A DNA stretch of 63,922 bases from JBKPNZ01 sp046732895 (GTDB taxonomy: Bacteria > Actinomycetota > Thermoleophilia > Solirubrobacterales > 70-9). The stretch is taken from contig JBKPNZ010000010.1 in the NCBI GenBank assembly GCA_046732895.1, positions 1 through 63,922 on the forward strand, given 5' to 3'. Position numbers and translations under genes: made by a program. Numbering within the stretch: position 1 is the first letter of the stretch; the number at the start of each line of letters is the position of its first letter. This document shows, one piece after another, positions 9,256-17,340 of this stretch. The notes beneath the pieces were generated by a model, which did not search any database, was not told where the DNA came from, and was given only the letters and a program-made list of their open reading frames with translations.

Positions 9256-9738
9256 CTATTTCTCCAAGTAGCTGAGCTTGTACTTGCCGATCTGGATCTC
9301 GTCGCCGTCCTCGAGTCGGTGCGATTCGATGCGGCGACGGTTCACGTACGTGCCGTTCAGGGAGCCGAGGTCGTCGATGTAATGGCCGTCCTGGCGCTCG
9401 ACCAGCAGCGCGTGGTTGCGCGAGACGGTCACGTCATCGAGGAAGACGTCGGCGTCGGGCGTGCGGCCGATCGACATCCGCTCACCCTCGATCGTGAAGC
9501 TCTCTCCGGCACGGCCACCGCCCGAGCGGATGACCAGCGCGGCGCCGGCGTGAGCCACCTCCTCGTCGATGTCGACGGGCTGGTACTCGCCGGTCTCCTC
9601 GTTCATCTTGTAGGTGACCGTGCTCCCCGCGTCGCCCTCGGCGTCGCCCTCGGGCCGCGCGAGGTAGGCACCGCACTTCTGGCAGTAGTTCGCTCCCTCG
9701 GCGTTGACGAAGCCGCATTCGGGGCAGTGCACAGCCAT
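9256..9738 (-). CDS. Zinc-ribbon and FHA domain protein (GarA/FhaB-like)
   Basis: 160 aa. The N-terminus is a zinc ribbon with two CxxC knuckles (CPECGF and CQKCGAY, residues about 5-25). An acidic linker holds a threonine-rich segment (STVTYKMNEETGEYQP), comparable in position to the phospho-Thr region of GarA. The C-terminal FHA domain shows SIGRTPDADVFLDD, VSRNHALL and DLGSLNGTYVN, the phosphothreonine-binding loops. Such proteins are substrates and binders of Ser/Thr kinases and regulate the TCA cycle in mycobacteria; that role is only inferred here. ATG 9738 is chosen for the strong upstream GGAGGG. Confidence 0.88.
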   Translation of the reverse strand: MAVHCPECGFVNAEGANYCQKCGAYLARPEGDAEGDAGSTVTYKMNEETGEYQPVDIDEEVAHAGAALVIRSGGGRAGESFTIEGERMSIGRTPDADVFLDDVTVSRNHALLVERQDGHYIDDLGSLNGTYVNRRRIESHRLEDGDEIQIGKYKLSYLEK

Positions 9739-9766
9739 CCCTCCGCTCCTCGATGGCCCGCCTGGA

Positions 9767-10033
9767 CTAGGCGGTCTCTTCCTCCGTCGGGCGCTCGACC
9801 TTGCCGAGCAGGATGTCGGTGAGCGTCTGGACGTCGTCGCCGGTGATGAGCGCATCGCCGGCCTCGCGCTTGGCCTTCAGCCGGTTGACGAGCTCGGCAC
9901 GCAGGATGTCGATCTTGCCGTGCAGGAGGCGACGCCGATAGGAGACCTCGCGCTCCTCATCGGTGAGCCGATCGATGAGCTCCTTCAGCTCCTGATCGCT
10001 CATTGCGCCGACGTCGGGAAAGGTTTCCTCCAT
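9767..10033 (-). CDS. Small helical protein with RsiG-type c-di-GMP signature
   Basis: 88 aa, predicted as two long helices. Residues E27, S31, R34, H38 and D42 fall on the spacing E(X)3S(X)2R(X)3Q(X)3D, the c-di-GMP-binding signature of the anti-sigma factor RsiG, with His in place of Gln. Established: Streptomyces RsiG sequesters the sporulation sigma factor WhiG when bound to c-di-GMP, and early-branching actinobacterial homologues carry a single motif and work as homodimers. This protein has one motif. Inferred: a c-di-GMP-responsive anti-sigma or dimeric regulator. AGGAG lies just before ATG 10033. It sits between pgsA-like and FHA genes. No WhiG-like sigma gene is in the window. Confidence 0.6.
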   Translation of the reverse strand: MEETFPDVGAMSDQELKELIDRLTDEEREVSYRRRLLHGKIDILRAELVNRLKAKREAGDALITGDDVQTLTDILLGKVERPTEEETA

Positions 10034-10165
10034 GCTGCTCCTTCTCTTGCGGACGGATGGGCCCGCATCACGGGGTGGCCGGATTATAGGCGCGCTCCGG
10101 CAACGTCAAGTAGAGCTTGAGGGTGGTGCACCAATAGGTGCGTCGCCGCGGCGCGGCGGTCGTGC

Positions 10166-10804
10166 TCAGCGGCGCACCGCGCGCAGGCCCGCCGCCGCGT
10201 ATAGAGCGGTTGCGTAGATGCCGAGCGCGAGACCCACGAGGAAGAGGGCTACCGTCACCCAGCTCTCGATCGCGAGTGACCAGAAGAGACCGCCGAAGAC
10301 GCCGAAGGTCCCGAGGCGCCCGACCCAGCTGATCTCGAGGTCGAGGCCGCGCCGCAGGGCCAGCTCGGCGAGCACGACCGTGGTGACCTCGCGGACCAAG
10401 AGCACGACCAGTGCCCACCGCGGCAGGAGCTCGAAGTGCCAGCAGACCGCGGCGCCGGAGAGCGCCGAGAGGCGGTCGATGGCGGGATCCATCAGGGCGC
10501 CCAGCCGGCTGTACTGCCCGGTGGCGCGCGCAAGGAAGCCGTCCAGATAGTCGCCCGCTGTGATGAACAGGAAGAGCGCGGTCGCCGGCGTCGAGCGCCC
10601 GTCGCCCGAATCGAAGGCGAGATACAGGAAGACCGGAATCGCGGCAAGGCGTGCGAAGCCGACCAGGTTGGGAATCGTCAGCGGGTGGAGTGGCTGCCCC
10701 TTGCGAGTAGCCGAAGGAAGCGGACCCGAGCGATCGAGGCCGGTGAGGCGCCGGAAGCCGCGCGCCCGCGGGCCGGGCCGCCCGGAGGAAGGCGGTGCGC
10801 TCAT
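10166..10804 (-). CDS. pgsA: CDP-alcohol phosphatidyltransferase (PgsA-like)
   Basis: 212 aa with four to six membrane helices. The CDP-alcohol phosphotransferase signature D(x)2DG(x)2AR(x)8G(x)3D(x)3D is complete in GDYLDGFLARATGQ followed by GALMDPAIDR. This family condenses CDP-diacylglycerol with an alcohol phosphate such as glycerol-3-phosphate or inositol phosphate. PgsA is the best guess for a single copy next to housekeeping genes, but phosphatidylinositol-phosphate or cardiolipin synthase is possible. About 35 N-terminal residues look disordered, so the true start may be later. The gene ends upstream of the RsiG-like gene and starts 3 nt after proS. Confidence 0.8.
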   Translation of the reverse strand: MSAPPSSGRPGPRARGFRRLTGLDRSGPLPSATRKGQPLHPLTIPNLVGFARLAAIPVFLYLAFDSGDGRSTPATALFLFITAGDYLDGFLARATGQYSRLGALMDPAIDRLSALSGAAVCWHFELLPRWALVVLLVREVTTVVLAELALRRGLDLEISWVGRLGTFGVFGGLFWSLAIESWVTVALFLVGLALGIYATALYAAAGLRAVRR

Positions 10805-10807
10805 CCT

Positions 10808-12490
10808 CTACTCGAGCCCGGCGGCGAGCTCGGCGACGGCGGCGACGTCGTCCGCCGCCAGCATCCCCTCCTCGCCGGTGCGCCTGACCTGCGTCTCGAT
10901 CTCGCCCTCGGCGAGCGTCCGCCGGCCGACGGTGACTCGCAGCGGACAGCCCAGGAGCTCGGCATCCGTCAGCTTCTCGCCCGGGCCGGCGTCGCGATCG
11001 TCGAGGATCGCCTCGATCCCCTCTTCGCGGAGCTGGTCGTAGATCGATGCTGCCGCGGTCGCAACCTCGTCGCCCTCCTTGCCGAGCGCGGCGATGTGGA
11101 CGCGCCACGGAGCGATCGCCGCGGGCCAGACGATGCCTCGCTCGTCGGCGCCCTGCTCGATCGCCGCGGCGATGATCCGGGCGGAGCCGATGCCGTAGCA
11201 CCCCATGACGATCGGATGCTCCGCGCCCTCCTGATCGAGGAAGGTCGCGCCGAACGGCTCCGAGTAGCGGGTGCCCAGCTTGAAGATGTTCCCGACCTCG
11301 ATCGCGGGGACGAGCTCGATGGGGTCTCCGGCGGGCGACAGATCACCCGGCTCCACCGAACGCACGTCGACTTCCTCGAAGGCGAAATCGCGCCCGGGGC
11401 TGACTCCGATGAGGTGCGCGTCGGCCGCGTTTCCGCCGCACACGTAGCCCTCGCCCTGGATGGCCGCGTCCTTCAGCACCGGAAGGTCCGTGCCGACCGG
11501 ACCGACGAAGCCCGGCGGCCCGAGCTCGGTCGCGATCTCATCAGGCTGCGCCTGCCGGAAGTCGGCGCCCAGGGCGTTGCGAAGCTTGACCTCGTTGAGC
11601 CGGTGATCGCCGCGCACGAGGGCGATGACCATGCCCCTCCCCTCGACCACGACCGGCATCGCCTTGATCAGGGCGCCGGCGGGCACGCCGAGAGCCCCCG
11701 ATACCTCATCGACCGTGATCAGGCCCGGGGTCGGCACCTCGCGGGGTTCATCGAGCGCCGGGGGCAGCTCTACACGCTGCGCCTCGGCGGCGGCGATCTC
11801 GACGTTCGCGGCATAGCCGGGGGCGAGCGCGACCTCGTTCTCGCCCGCCCTGCATGGAGCCATGTACTCGTGCGCGCCGAGTCCGCCCATCATCCCCACG
11901 TCCGACTCGACCCGGTACCAGTCGAGTCCGCACCGATCGAAGATGTGGTCGTACGCCTGGATGTGGAGCTCGTAGCTGTGGTCGAGCCCCTCGTCGTCGC
12001 GATCGAACGAGTAGGAGTCCTTCATCGTGAACTCCCGGGTGCGCAGGACCCCGGCACGCGGCCGCGGCTCGTCACGCTCCTTCGTCTGTAGGTGGTAGAG
12101 GATCATCGGCAACTCGCGGTACGAGCGGATCTCACGCGCGATGTGGAAGGTGAGGCTCTCCTCATTCGTCATCGCGAGGACCAGCTCGGCTTCCCTGCGG
12201 TCGCGCAGCTTGAAGAGCTCTTCGATCGCGTACCGGCCGCTCTCCTTCCAGAGCTCGGCGGGCTGGAGGACGGGCATCAGCATCTCCTGCCCGCCGATCG
12301 TGTCGATCTCCTCGCGGATGACGGCCTCGACCTTCTTCACCACCCGGTAGCCCGCAGGCAGCCACGTCCAGATCCCCGCGCCGAGCTGGCGCACCAGGCC
12401 GGCGCGCACCATCAGCTTGTGCGAGAGCGCCTCGGCCTCGGCCGGGTCGTCACGGAGGGTCGGCAGGAAGTAGGTGGACATTCGCGCCAT
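10808..12490 (-). CDS. proS: Prolyl-tRNA synthetase (bacterial type, with editing domain)
   Basis: 560 aa class II aminoacyl-tRNA synthetase. The catalytic core begins STYFLPTLRDDPAEAEALSH with the TWLPAGYRVVKKVEAVIREE helix. Motif 2 lies around RPRAGVLRTREFTMKDSYSF, and motif 3 around GCYGIGSARIIAA. The insertion domain between motifs 2 and 3 (about residues 230-390, including ALIKAMPVVVEGRGMVIALV) is the YbaK-like domain that hydrolyses Ala-tRNAPro. A C-terminal anticodon-binding domain follows (VHIAALGKEGDEV onward). ATG 12490 is preferred; another Met lies three codons later. A 43-nt hairpin lies about 40 nt upstream. Confidence 0.97.
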   Translation of the reverse strand: MARMSTYFLPTLRDDPAEAEALSHKLMVRAGLVRQLGAGIWTWLPAGYRVVKKVEAVIREEIDTIGGQEMLMPVLQPAELWKESGRYAIEELFKLRDRREAELVLAMTNEESLTFHIAREIRSYRELPMILYHLQTKERDEPRPRAGVLRTREFTMKDSYSFDRDDEGLDHSYELHIQAYDHIFDRCGLDWYRVESDVGMMGGLGAHEYMAPCRAGENEVALAPGYAANVEIAAAEAQRVELPPALDEPREVPTPGLITVDEVSGALGVPAGALIKAMPVVVEGRGMVIALVRGDHRLNEVKLRNALGADFRQAQPDEIATELGPPGFVGPVGTDLPVLKDAAIQGEGYVCGGNAADAHLIGVSPGRDFAFEEVDVRSVEPGDLSPAGDPIELVPAIEVGNIFKLGTRYSEPFGATFLDQEGAEHPIVMGCYGIGSARIIAAAIEQGADERGIVWPAAIAPWRVHIAALGKEGDEVATAAASIYDQLREEGIEAILDDRDAGPGEKLTDAELLGCPLRVTVGRRTLAEGEIETQVRRTGEEGMLAADDVAAVAELAAGLE

Positions 12491-12527
12491 GCGCGGCGAG
12501 CCTACCGAGGCGTCCCGCTTACGCGCC

Positions 12528-12570
12528 GAGTGGCGGGAAAGTCGCCTATACGGCGAGTTTCTCGCCACTC
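12528..12570 (-). other. 43-nt near-perfect hairpin upstream of proS
   Basis: A 19-base arm starting GAGTGGCGGGAAA pairs with a 19-base arm ending TTTCTCGCCACTC across the loop TATAC. There is one G-G mismatch and one G-T wobble. It lies between the stop of the beta-helix gene and the start of proS on the same strand. It lacks a T-run, so it is not a standard intrinsic terminator, and it lacks T-box sequences. It may be a Rho-independent-like barrier or a leader structure. Confidence 0.7.
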
Positions 12571-12620
12571 GATGGAGAGGTGGGCGACGCCGACGATGGG
12601 TGGATGCGCGCGGGGAGCGC

Positions 12621-13889
12621 TCAGCGCCGCTCGAAGGCGCCGATGTCCTGCTTCGAGTCGCGCTTCACACCACGCTGATCGCGCGCCGTCGCGCCCACGC
12701 CCGCGTGATTGATCGCCTTGGAGCCCTTCTGCAGCGCGATCGTCTTCGTCGGGCCACCGTTGCTCTTGAGCTTGCCGAGGTGGGGATTCGCCTGGACGAT
12801 GTTCGGCGGGACGGTGAAGGCGGTGCAGCTGCTTGGAACGCTCGAGAGGAGGTTGCGACCCTGCGGAACGACAGCTGCGCCAGGTCCTGTCGCCGCGCAG
12901 TCGTCATTGCCAGCGTTGACGCCCGTGTCGTTAAGGGCCATGATCGTGTTGGCCACGGTTGCCGTTGCGGTCGCCACGGCGATGCCGCCACCGCTGCCGA
13001 TGCTGTTGTTGTTGGAGTCGGCCCGGTTGCCGACGATCGAGTCGTTCCGCAGCGAAGCCGTGGCGGTGAACACGTGGATCCCGCCGCCGCTGGCCGTCGA
13101 GGAGTTGCCCGCCACGGTCGAGTTCGTGAGGTTCAACGTCGTCGCGTTGATGGCGAAGATGCCGCCGCCAGTCGCGTCGGCGCCCTGGTAGCCGGCGCGG
13201 TTGCCGCTGATCGTCGAGGCGCTGACGGTGGCGGTCCCGATGTCCGCCAGCGTCATCCCGCCGCCCTCCCCGGAGCTCTTGTTGCCACTGATCGTGCTCC
13301 GGACGAGCTTGAGGTCGCTGGCGCCGCTGTTCAGGTTCTCGACCTCGATCCCACCTCCGTCGCCACTCGCGATCGTGCGCGAGCCGGTCACGCGGGAGTG
13401 GATTAGGGTCAGATCCGCCGTCCCCCCTTGACCCGCCCGGATGCCGGCGCCATCGTTGCTGAGGCCGTTGCGGATCCAGATGTCCTTCAGGGTCGCTTTC
13501 ACGATGTGGCTCGGGCCGACGTCGAGGACGCGATTTCCGTGTTCGGCGTCGAGCGCCGCGAGTCCGCTGCCCTTGGCCTTGATCGTCAGGGGACCGGCGA
13601 GCACATCGAGGTCGCCCCCCTGGTTGGCATCCTCGACGTTGCTCGGATCGTGCGTGACCTTGTAGGTCTTGCCCGCCTGGAGCACGATGACGTCCGGGCT
13701 GGGACTGCCGTTGGCGGCGCTGATCGCCTCGCGAAGGGTGCAGTCGCTGTGCGTGCAGCCATCCTGCGCGTGGTCGGCGGTCTTGTTGGGCTTGTAGACG
13801 TCCGCGAGCGCGCTTGGAGCGAAGGCGAGAACGAAGGCGAGCATCGCTGCACCGATCGCGAAGCGGATCCTTCCTTTCGCCCCCTGCAC
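12621..13889 (-). CDS. Secreted right-handed beta-helix protein with CSLREX-type start
   Basis: 422 aa. An N-terminal signal peptide (AMLAFVLAFAPSALA) is followed by GCTHSDCTLREAISAAN, the CSLREX-type motif found at the head of secreted beta-helix repeat proteins. The body consists of repeated strands such as TISGNKSSGEGGG, TISGNRAGYQGA and STVAGNSSTASGGG, typical of polymorphic-membrane-protein/parallel beta-helix folds. It ends with the QDIGAFERR tail common to choice-of-anchor proteins. Probably a cell-surface or secreted adhesin or carbohydrate-binding protein; no catalytic residues are visible. The GTG start at 13889 is uncertain. It lies between ispG and proS, which are neighbours in many bacteria. 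Confidence 0.8.
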   Translation of the reverse strand: MQGAKGRIRFAIGAAMLAFVLAFAPSALADVYKPNKTADHAQDGCTHSDCTLREAISAANGSPSPDVIVLQAGKTYKVTHDPSNVEDANQGGDLDVLAGPLTIKAKGSGLAALDAEHGNRVLDVGPSHIVKATLKDIWIRNGLSNDGAGIRAGQGGTADLTLIHSRVTGSRTIASGDGGGIEVENLNSGASDLKLVRSTISGNKSSGEGGGMTLADIGTATVSASTISGNRAGYQGADATGGGIFAINATTLNLTNSTVAGNSSTASGGGIHVFTATASLRNDSIVGNRADSNNNSIGSGGGIAVATATATVANTIMALNDTGVNAGNDDCAATGPGAAVVPQGRNLLSSVPSSCTAFTVPPNIVQANPHLGKLKSNGGPTKTIALQKGSKAINHAGVGATARDQRGVKRDSKQDIGAFERR

Positions 13890-13923
13890 TGACGGAAGAG
13901 CGTACCAGCGCTGCGGGCGCGCT

Positions 13924-15216
13924 CTAGGCCCGCGTGAAGCGGCGGCCCGCTGTCGGCGAGGCCGACTCGTCGAGCTCGACCCGCTTGCCTTTCACCGGCT
14001 TCAGGAAAGGCTCGGCGGTGACGTCCTTGCCGGCCTCCTCGGCCGCGGCCTTCTCCATCGCCGCGATCCGCTCGGGCGTCAGATCGCCGGCGTTCTCCTC
14101 CTCGATCCGGCGCAGCCATTCCGCGCCCTCGGCGGCCTTCTCGGCCTCGACCTCCACCTCGCCGCGATCGAGCGACTTGTCGATCTCGGCGAAGAGCGCA
14201 TCGACCAGGTCGTCCTGAGGGACCTTCCGCAGCGGCTTGCCGCCGGCGAAGATCAGGCCCTCGTTCTTGGCGCCCGTGATGCCGAAGTCGGCGTGCGAGG
14301 CCTCGCCGATGCCGTTCACGGCGCACCCGAGCACGGCGACCTCGATCGGCTCGGTGTAGGCCTCCAGGCGCTGCTCGATCTCGGCCACCACGGTGTCCAT
14401 GTCGAACTGGAGCCGCCCACACGTGGGGCAGGCGATCAGCACCGGCCCGCGCTCACGCAGATGGAGGGCCTTCAGGATCTCCCAGGCGACCTTGACCTCC
14501 TCCTCCGCGTGGAAGGTGGAGAGCGAGATCCGGATGGTGTCCCCCACCCCATCGGCCAGCAGGGTGCCGAGCCCGACCGCCGACTTCAGCGATCCCGACC
14601 ACTTGGTGCCCGCCTCGGTGATACCGAGGTGGATGGGATACGGCACCTTCTCGGCGAGGAGGCGGTTGGCGGCGATCGTGTTCGGGACGTTCGTGGACTT
14701 GATCGAAATCTTGAAGTTCGTGAAATCGAGCGACTCCATCATCTCGACGAACTCGACCGCCGCAGTGACCAGCGCCTCGACCGGGTTCTCCCGCTCCAGC
14801 GCGTGCAGGTGCTTGGGGAGCGAACCGGAGTTGACGCCGATGCGCATCGGCACGCCGGCGGCATTCGCCTTCTCCGCGACTTCGGCGACCTTCTCGCGCC
14901 CGCCGATGTTGCCGGGATTCAGGCGGATGCAATGGGCGCCTGCATCGATCGCCTTCAGCGCCAGGGTGTGATTGAAATGGATGTCGGCGATCACCGGGAT
15001 CGGCGAATCGCGCACGATGGTCTTGAGCGCCTCGACGTCCTTGTCGCGTGGAACGGCCACGCGCACCAGGTCCGACCCCGCCTCGGCGACCTTGCGGATC
15101 TGGTCCATCGTCGCCTCGACGTTGGCCGTCTCGGTCTTGCACATGGTCTGCACGACGACGGGCGCGCCCCCTCCGACGGGCACGTCCCTGACCCAGATCT
15201 GGCGCTTAGAGGCCAC
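13924..15216 (-). CDS. ispG: 4-hydroxy-3-methylbut-2-enyl diphosphate synthase (IspG/GcpE)
   Basis: MEP isoprenoid pathway enzyme converting MEcPP to HMBPP with a [4Fe-4S] cluster. 430 aa. The TIM-barrel half contains VPVGGGAPVVVQTMCKTETAN and IRLNPGNIGG. The cluster-binding half shows LIACPTCGR (CxxC) and VLGCAVNGIGEA, giving three Cys and the Glu ligand. The last 70 or so residues form an acidic, Lys/Glu-rich extension not needed in the family. GTG 15216 is preferred because VASKRQIWVRDVPV is the usual beginning. A second isoprenoid gene, dxr, is about 7 kb away. Confidence 0.95.
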   Translation of the reverse strand: MASKRQIWVRDVPVGGGAPVVVQTMCKTETANVEATMDQIRKVAEAGSDLVRVAVPRDKDVEALKTIVRDSPIPVIADIHFNHTLALKAIDAGAHCIRLNPGNIGGREKVAEVAEKANAAGVPMRIGVNSGSLPKHLHALERENPVEALVTAAVEFVEMMESLDFTNFKISIKSTNVPNTIAANRLLAEKVPYPIHLGITEAGTKWSGSLKSAVGLGTLLADGVGDTIRISLSTFHAEEEVKVAWEILKALHLRERGPVLIACPTCGRLQFDMDTVVAEIEQRLEAYTEPIEVAVLGCAVNGIGEASHADFGITGAKNEGLIFAGGKPLRKVPQDDLVDALFAEIDKSLDRGEVEVEAEKAAEGAEWLRRIEEENAGDLTPERIAAMEKAAAEEAGKDVTAEPFLKPVKGKRVELDESASPTAGRRFTRA

Positions 15217-15304
15217 GCACCCAGGATAGATGGCGCCGCCCGCGGCGGGCGACAGCCTCGTTACTAAGCGCACGCACCAAACGGTGTCTGACGCCGCGAC
15301 CCTC

Positions 15305-15322
15305 AAGGGGGTCTACCCCCTT
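15305..15322. other. Short perfect hairpin between ispG and the RTX gene
   Basis: AAGGGGG and CCCCCTT arms (7 bp) flank the loop TCTA, in the divergent intergenic region of ispG and the RTX-like gene and about 70 nt before the RTX start. It could be an operator or an mRNA 5' structure for the RTX gene. No recognisable -35/-10 pair was found around it. Confidence 0.45.
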
Positions 15323-15390
15323 TGGAAACCTGTGCGTAACGCTACGAGTGTGCGAGACTCCTCGTGACCACGTTCAGAGGGGGATTTGGC

Positions 15391-16209
15391 ATGAGGTGGC
15401 GGTCCGCAGCGGCGGCTCTGGCCGGGAGCGCCGTCCTCGTCGTACTCGCTCAGAGTGCCGGTGCCGGAGCACCCACCTGCTTCGGCTTCGCCGTCGATCC
15501 CGAGTTCGCGGGTGGGCCTGGCAAGGACGCGTTCTTCGGCACCCCGGGGGCCGATGTCATGCGCGGCGGAGGTGGCAGGGACCACATCGACGGTGGTGCC
15601 GGCAACGACTTCATCTGCGGTAACGGCGACAAGGACAAGCTCGAGGGCTCGGACGGTGACGACGACGTCGAGGGTGGCGGCGGACTGGATCGCATCGACG
15701 GCTGGCAGATCGGCAACGACTCCGTCACCGACGGGGGCGACGTACTGATCGGCGGAGCTGGCGCCGACTCGCTGGACGGGGACGACGGCCAGGACGACGT
15801 CTACGGCTATGAGGGCGACGACTCGATGTTCGGAGGCGACGGCAACGACCTGATGTTCGGCGCCAAAGGCGGCGACATGATCGTCGGCGAGACGGGTGCT
15901 GACGGCGTCGATGGAGGCGGCGGTGACGACGAGCTCCTCGGCGGGCCGCTGATGGCGGCCGAGGTCGCTTCGAACACCTTCCACGGCGGCCCCGGGGATG
16001 ACCGCGAATTCGGCACCTTCGGAGACGAGGATCTCATCGGCGGCGAGGGCCGCGACCTGCTCCTGGGTGGGGAAGGTGAGGACTACATGTCCGGCAATGA
16101 AGGCCGCGACCGGCTGAAGGCGAAGGACGCGTCCGCCGACGCCGTCAACGGCGGCCCCGCCAAGGACCGCTGCAAGACCGACCCAATAGACACCGTGACT
16201 AGCTGCTGA
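15391..16209 (+). CDS. Secreted calcium-binding RTX-repeat protein
   Basis: 272 aa. A signal peptide (MRWRSAAAALAGSAVLVVLA, AGAGA) is followed by more than ten RTX nonapeptide-type repeats: GGAGNDFI, GGAGADSLDG, GGDGNDLMFG, GGEGRDLLLGG, GNEGRDRL. These form calcium-stabilised beta-rolls in secreted proteins. Almost the whole mature protein is repeat, with no attached enzyme domain, so a structural or surface role is likely. Two Cys near the start of the mature region and two at the C-terminus may form disulfides. ATG 15391 is chosen because GAGGGGG lies 7 nt upstream. It converges with the toroid gene, sharing no spacer. Confidence 0.88.
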   Translation: MRWRSAAAALAGSAVLVVLAQSAGAGAPTCFGFAVDPEFAGGPGKDAFFGTPGADVMRGGGGRDHIDGGAGNDFICGNGDKDKLEGSDGDDDVEGGGGLDRIDGWQIGNDSVTDGGDVLIGGAGADSLDGDDGQDDVYGYEGDDSMFGGDGNDLMFGAKGGDMIVGETGADGVDGGGGDDELLGGPLMAAEVASNTFHGGPGDDREFGTFGDEDLIGGEGRDLLLGGEGEDYMSGNEGRDRLKAKDASADAVNGGPAKDRCKTDPIDTVTSC

Positions 16210-17340
16210 CTATTCCTTCAGGCTGCGGCCGGCCCAAGCCTCGAGCACCCACCCCAGGTGGTACGGACGGTCGGTCCGTTCCACCTCGACCGGCCCCCCG
16301 CGCACGATCGTCTGCCCCGCGTAAGCACTCGCCGAGTTCAGCCAAAGGGCTAGTCGATCCATAACCCCGCGCCGATTGATCGAGCGGTAGAGCAGGCCGG
16401 TATTGGGATCGAGCATGTCCAGGCCCATCTCGTTCGCCCCCCAGATCCATTCGAGGCCGCGCAGGGCCGCCTCGCGGTAGCGCCCATCACCCGTGACCTC
16501 ACTGAGCTCGAACAGCGCCATGGGAGCCATGGCGTCCTGGTGCACGGAGTAGAGACGATAGGCCTCGACGACCCGGCCTCGCTCGACGTCGTAGATCCAC
16601 GGCCACGCGCCATCGGCCAATTGGAGATCGAGCAGACGGTTGGCCGTGCCCGCGGCGACTCGCGCGGCCTCGCGGTCATCACGTAGAGCGGCGAGGCGCG
16701 CGAGCGCGAGCACGCCGTAGATCTGCGTTGCGAAATGCGGAAAGCGCGCGCGACCTCCGGCCTCATGATGAAGCAGGAGTTGGCTGGGGGTCGCAGCTCG
16801 GGCGACCAGCCGCTCGCGAGCGGCTGCCAGCGTGCGTTCAGCGGCTGCCCCCGCTCCCGCGGCGGCGGCCTCTGCGGCGCCGATCGCGACCCACGAGACC
16901 TCGAGACCCTCCAGCGGCTCGAGGCCGGTGCGCCCCAGCAGCTCCGCCAGCGCGGAGAGTGCACGCGGCGCAAGCTCACTCCCCGAACGAGCATCGGCCC
17001 AGAGCGCGAGTCCGAGGTCGCCCGCGCGAATCTCGGGCGCGCCCAGCTCGCCGATGAGCGCGCCCTTCAGCTCCGCCGGATCTACCGACGGCCGGATCCC
17101 GGCCTCGCGTAAGAGTCCGACCAGAACAATCCATGAGTAACGCAGCGAGCGACCGCGGACGACGTTTCCCTCTCCAGTCGAAACCCTGCGCCCACGACCG
17201 AGCCGCCCACCGCTGGCTCGCTCGCCCGGGGCCACGACCTCGTGGCAGAACGCCCCGTCCGCCAGGCGCATCTCCGGCAGGCGCTCGAGCGCGAACTCGA
17301 CCAGCTCGGCGCGTCGCTCCTCAGCGGTAGGCCGGGACAC
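16210..17340 (-). CDS. Predicted (alpha/alpha)6-toroid protein, function unknown
   Basis: 376 aa, Ala/Leu-rich helices. Repeated helical hairpins are punctuated by aromatic/Gly turns (LLDLQLADGAWPWIYD, YRLYSVHQDAMAPMALFEL, GLEWIWGANEMGLDMLDPN). This layout is that of alpha/alpha toroids such as polysaccharide lyases, C5-epimerase-like and unsaturated glucuronyl hydrolase-like proteins. A polysaccharide-acting role is inferred from fold type only; no family could be named with confidence. The GTG start lies 20 nt inside the upstream AAC(3)-like gene, so the two are coupled. Confidence 0.65.
   Translation of the reverse strand: MSRPTAEERRAELVEFALERLPEMRLADGAFCHEVVAPGERASGGRLGRGRRVSTGEGNVVRGRSLRYSWIVLVGLLREAGIRPSVDPAELKGALIGELGAPEIRAGDLGLALWADARSGSELAPRALSALAELLGRTGLEPLEGLEVSWVAIGAAEAAAAGAGAAAERTLAAARERLVARAATPSQLLLHHEAGGRARFPHFATQIYGVLALARLAALRDDREAARVAAGTANRLLDLQLADGAWPWIYDVERGRVVEAYRLYSVHQDAMAPMALFELSEVTGDGRYREAALRGLEWIWGANEMGLDMLDPNTGLLYRSINRRGVMDRLALWLNSASAYAGQTIVRGGPVEVERTDRPYHLGWVLEAWAGRSLKE

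Noticed and set aside
10436..12091. A 551-codon open frame opposite proS
   Set aside because: Antisense to proS with no family-like segments; the minus strand has complete ProS motifs.
12528..12570. T-box leader for proS
   Set aside because: No specifier loop or T-box (TGG-containing) sequence; only one hairpin.
15540..16130. CRISPR-like regular repeats
   Set aside because: They are RTX coding repeats with degenerate DNA, not identical direct repeats with spacers.
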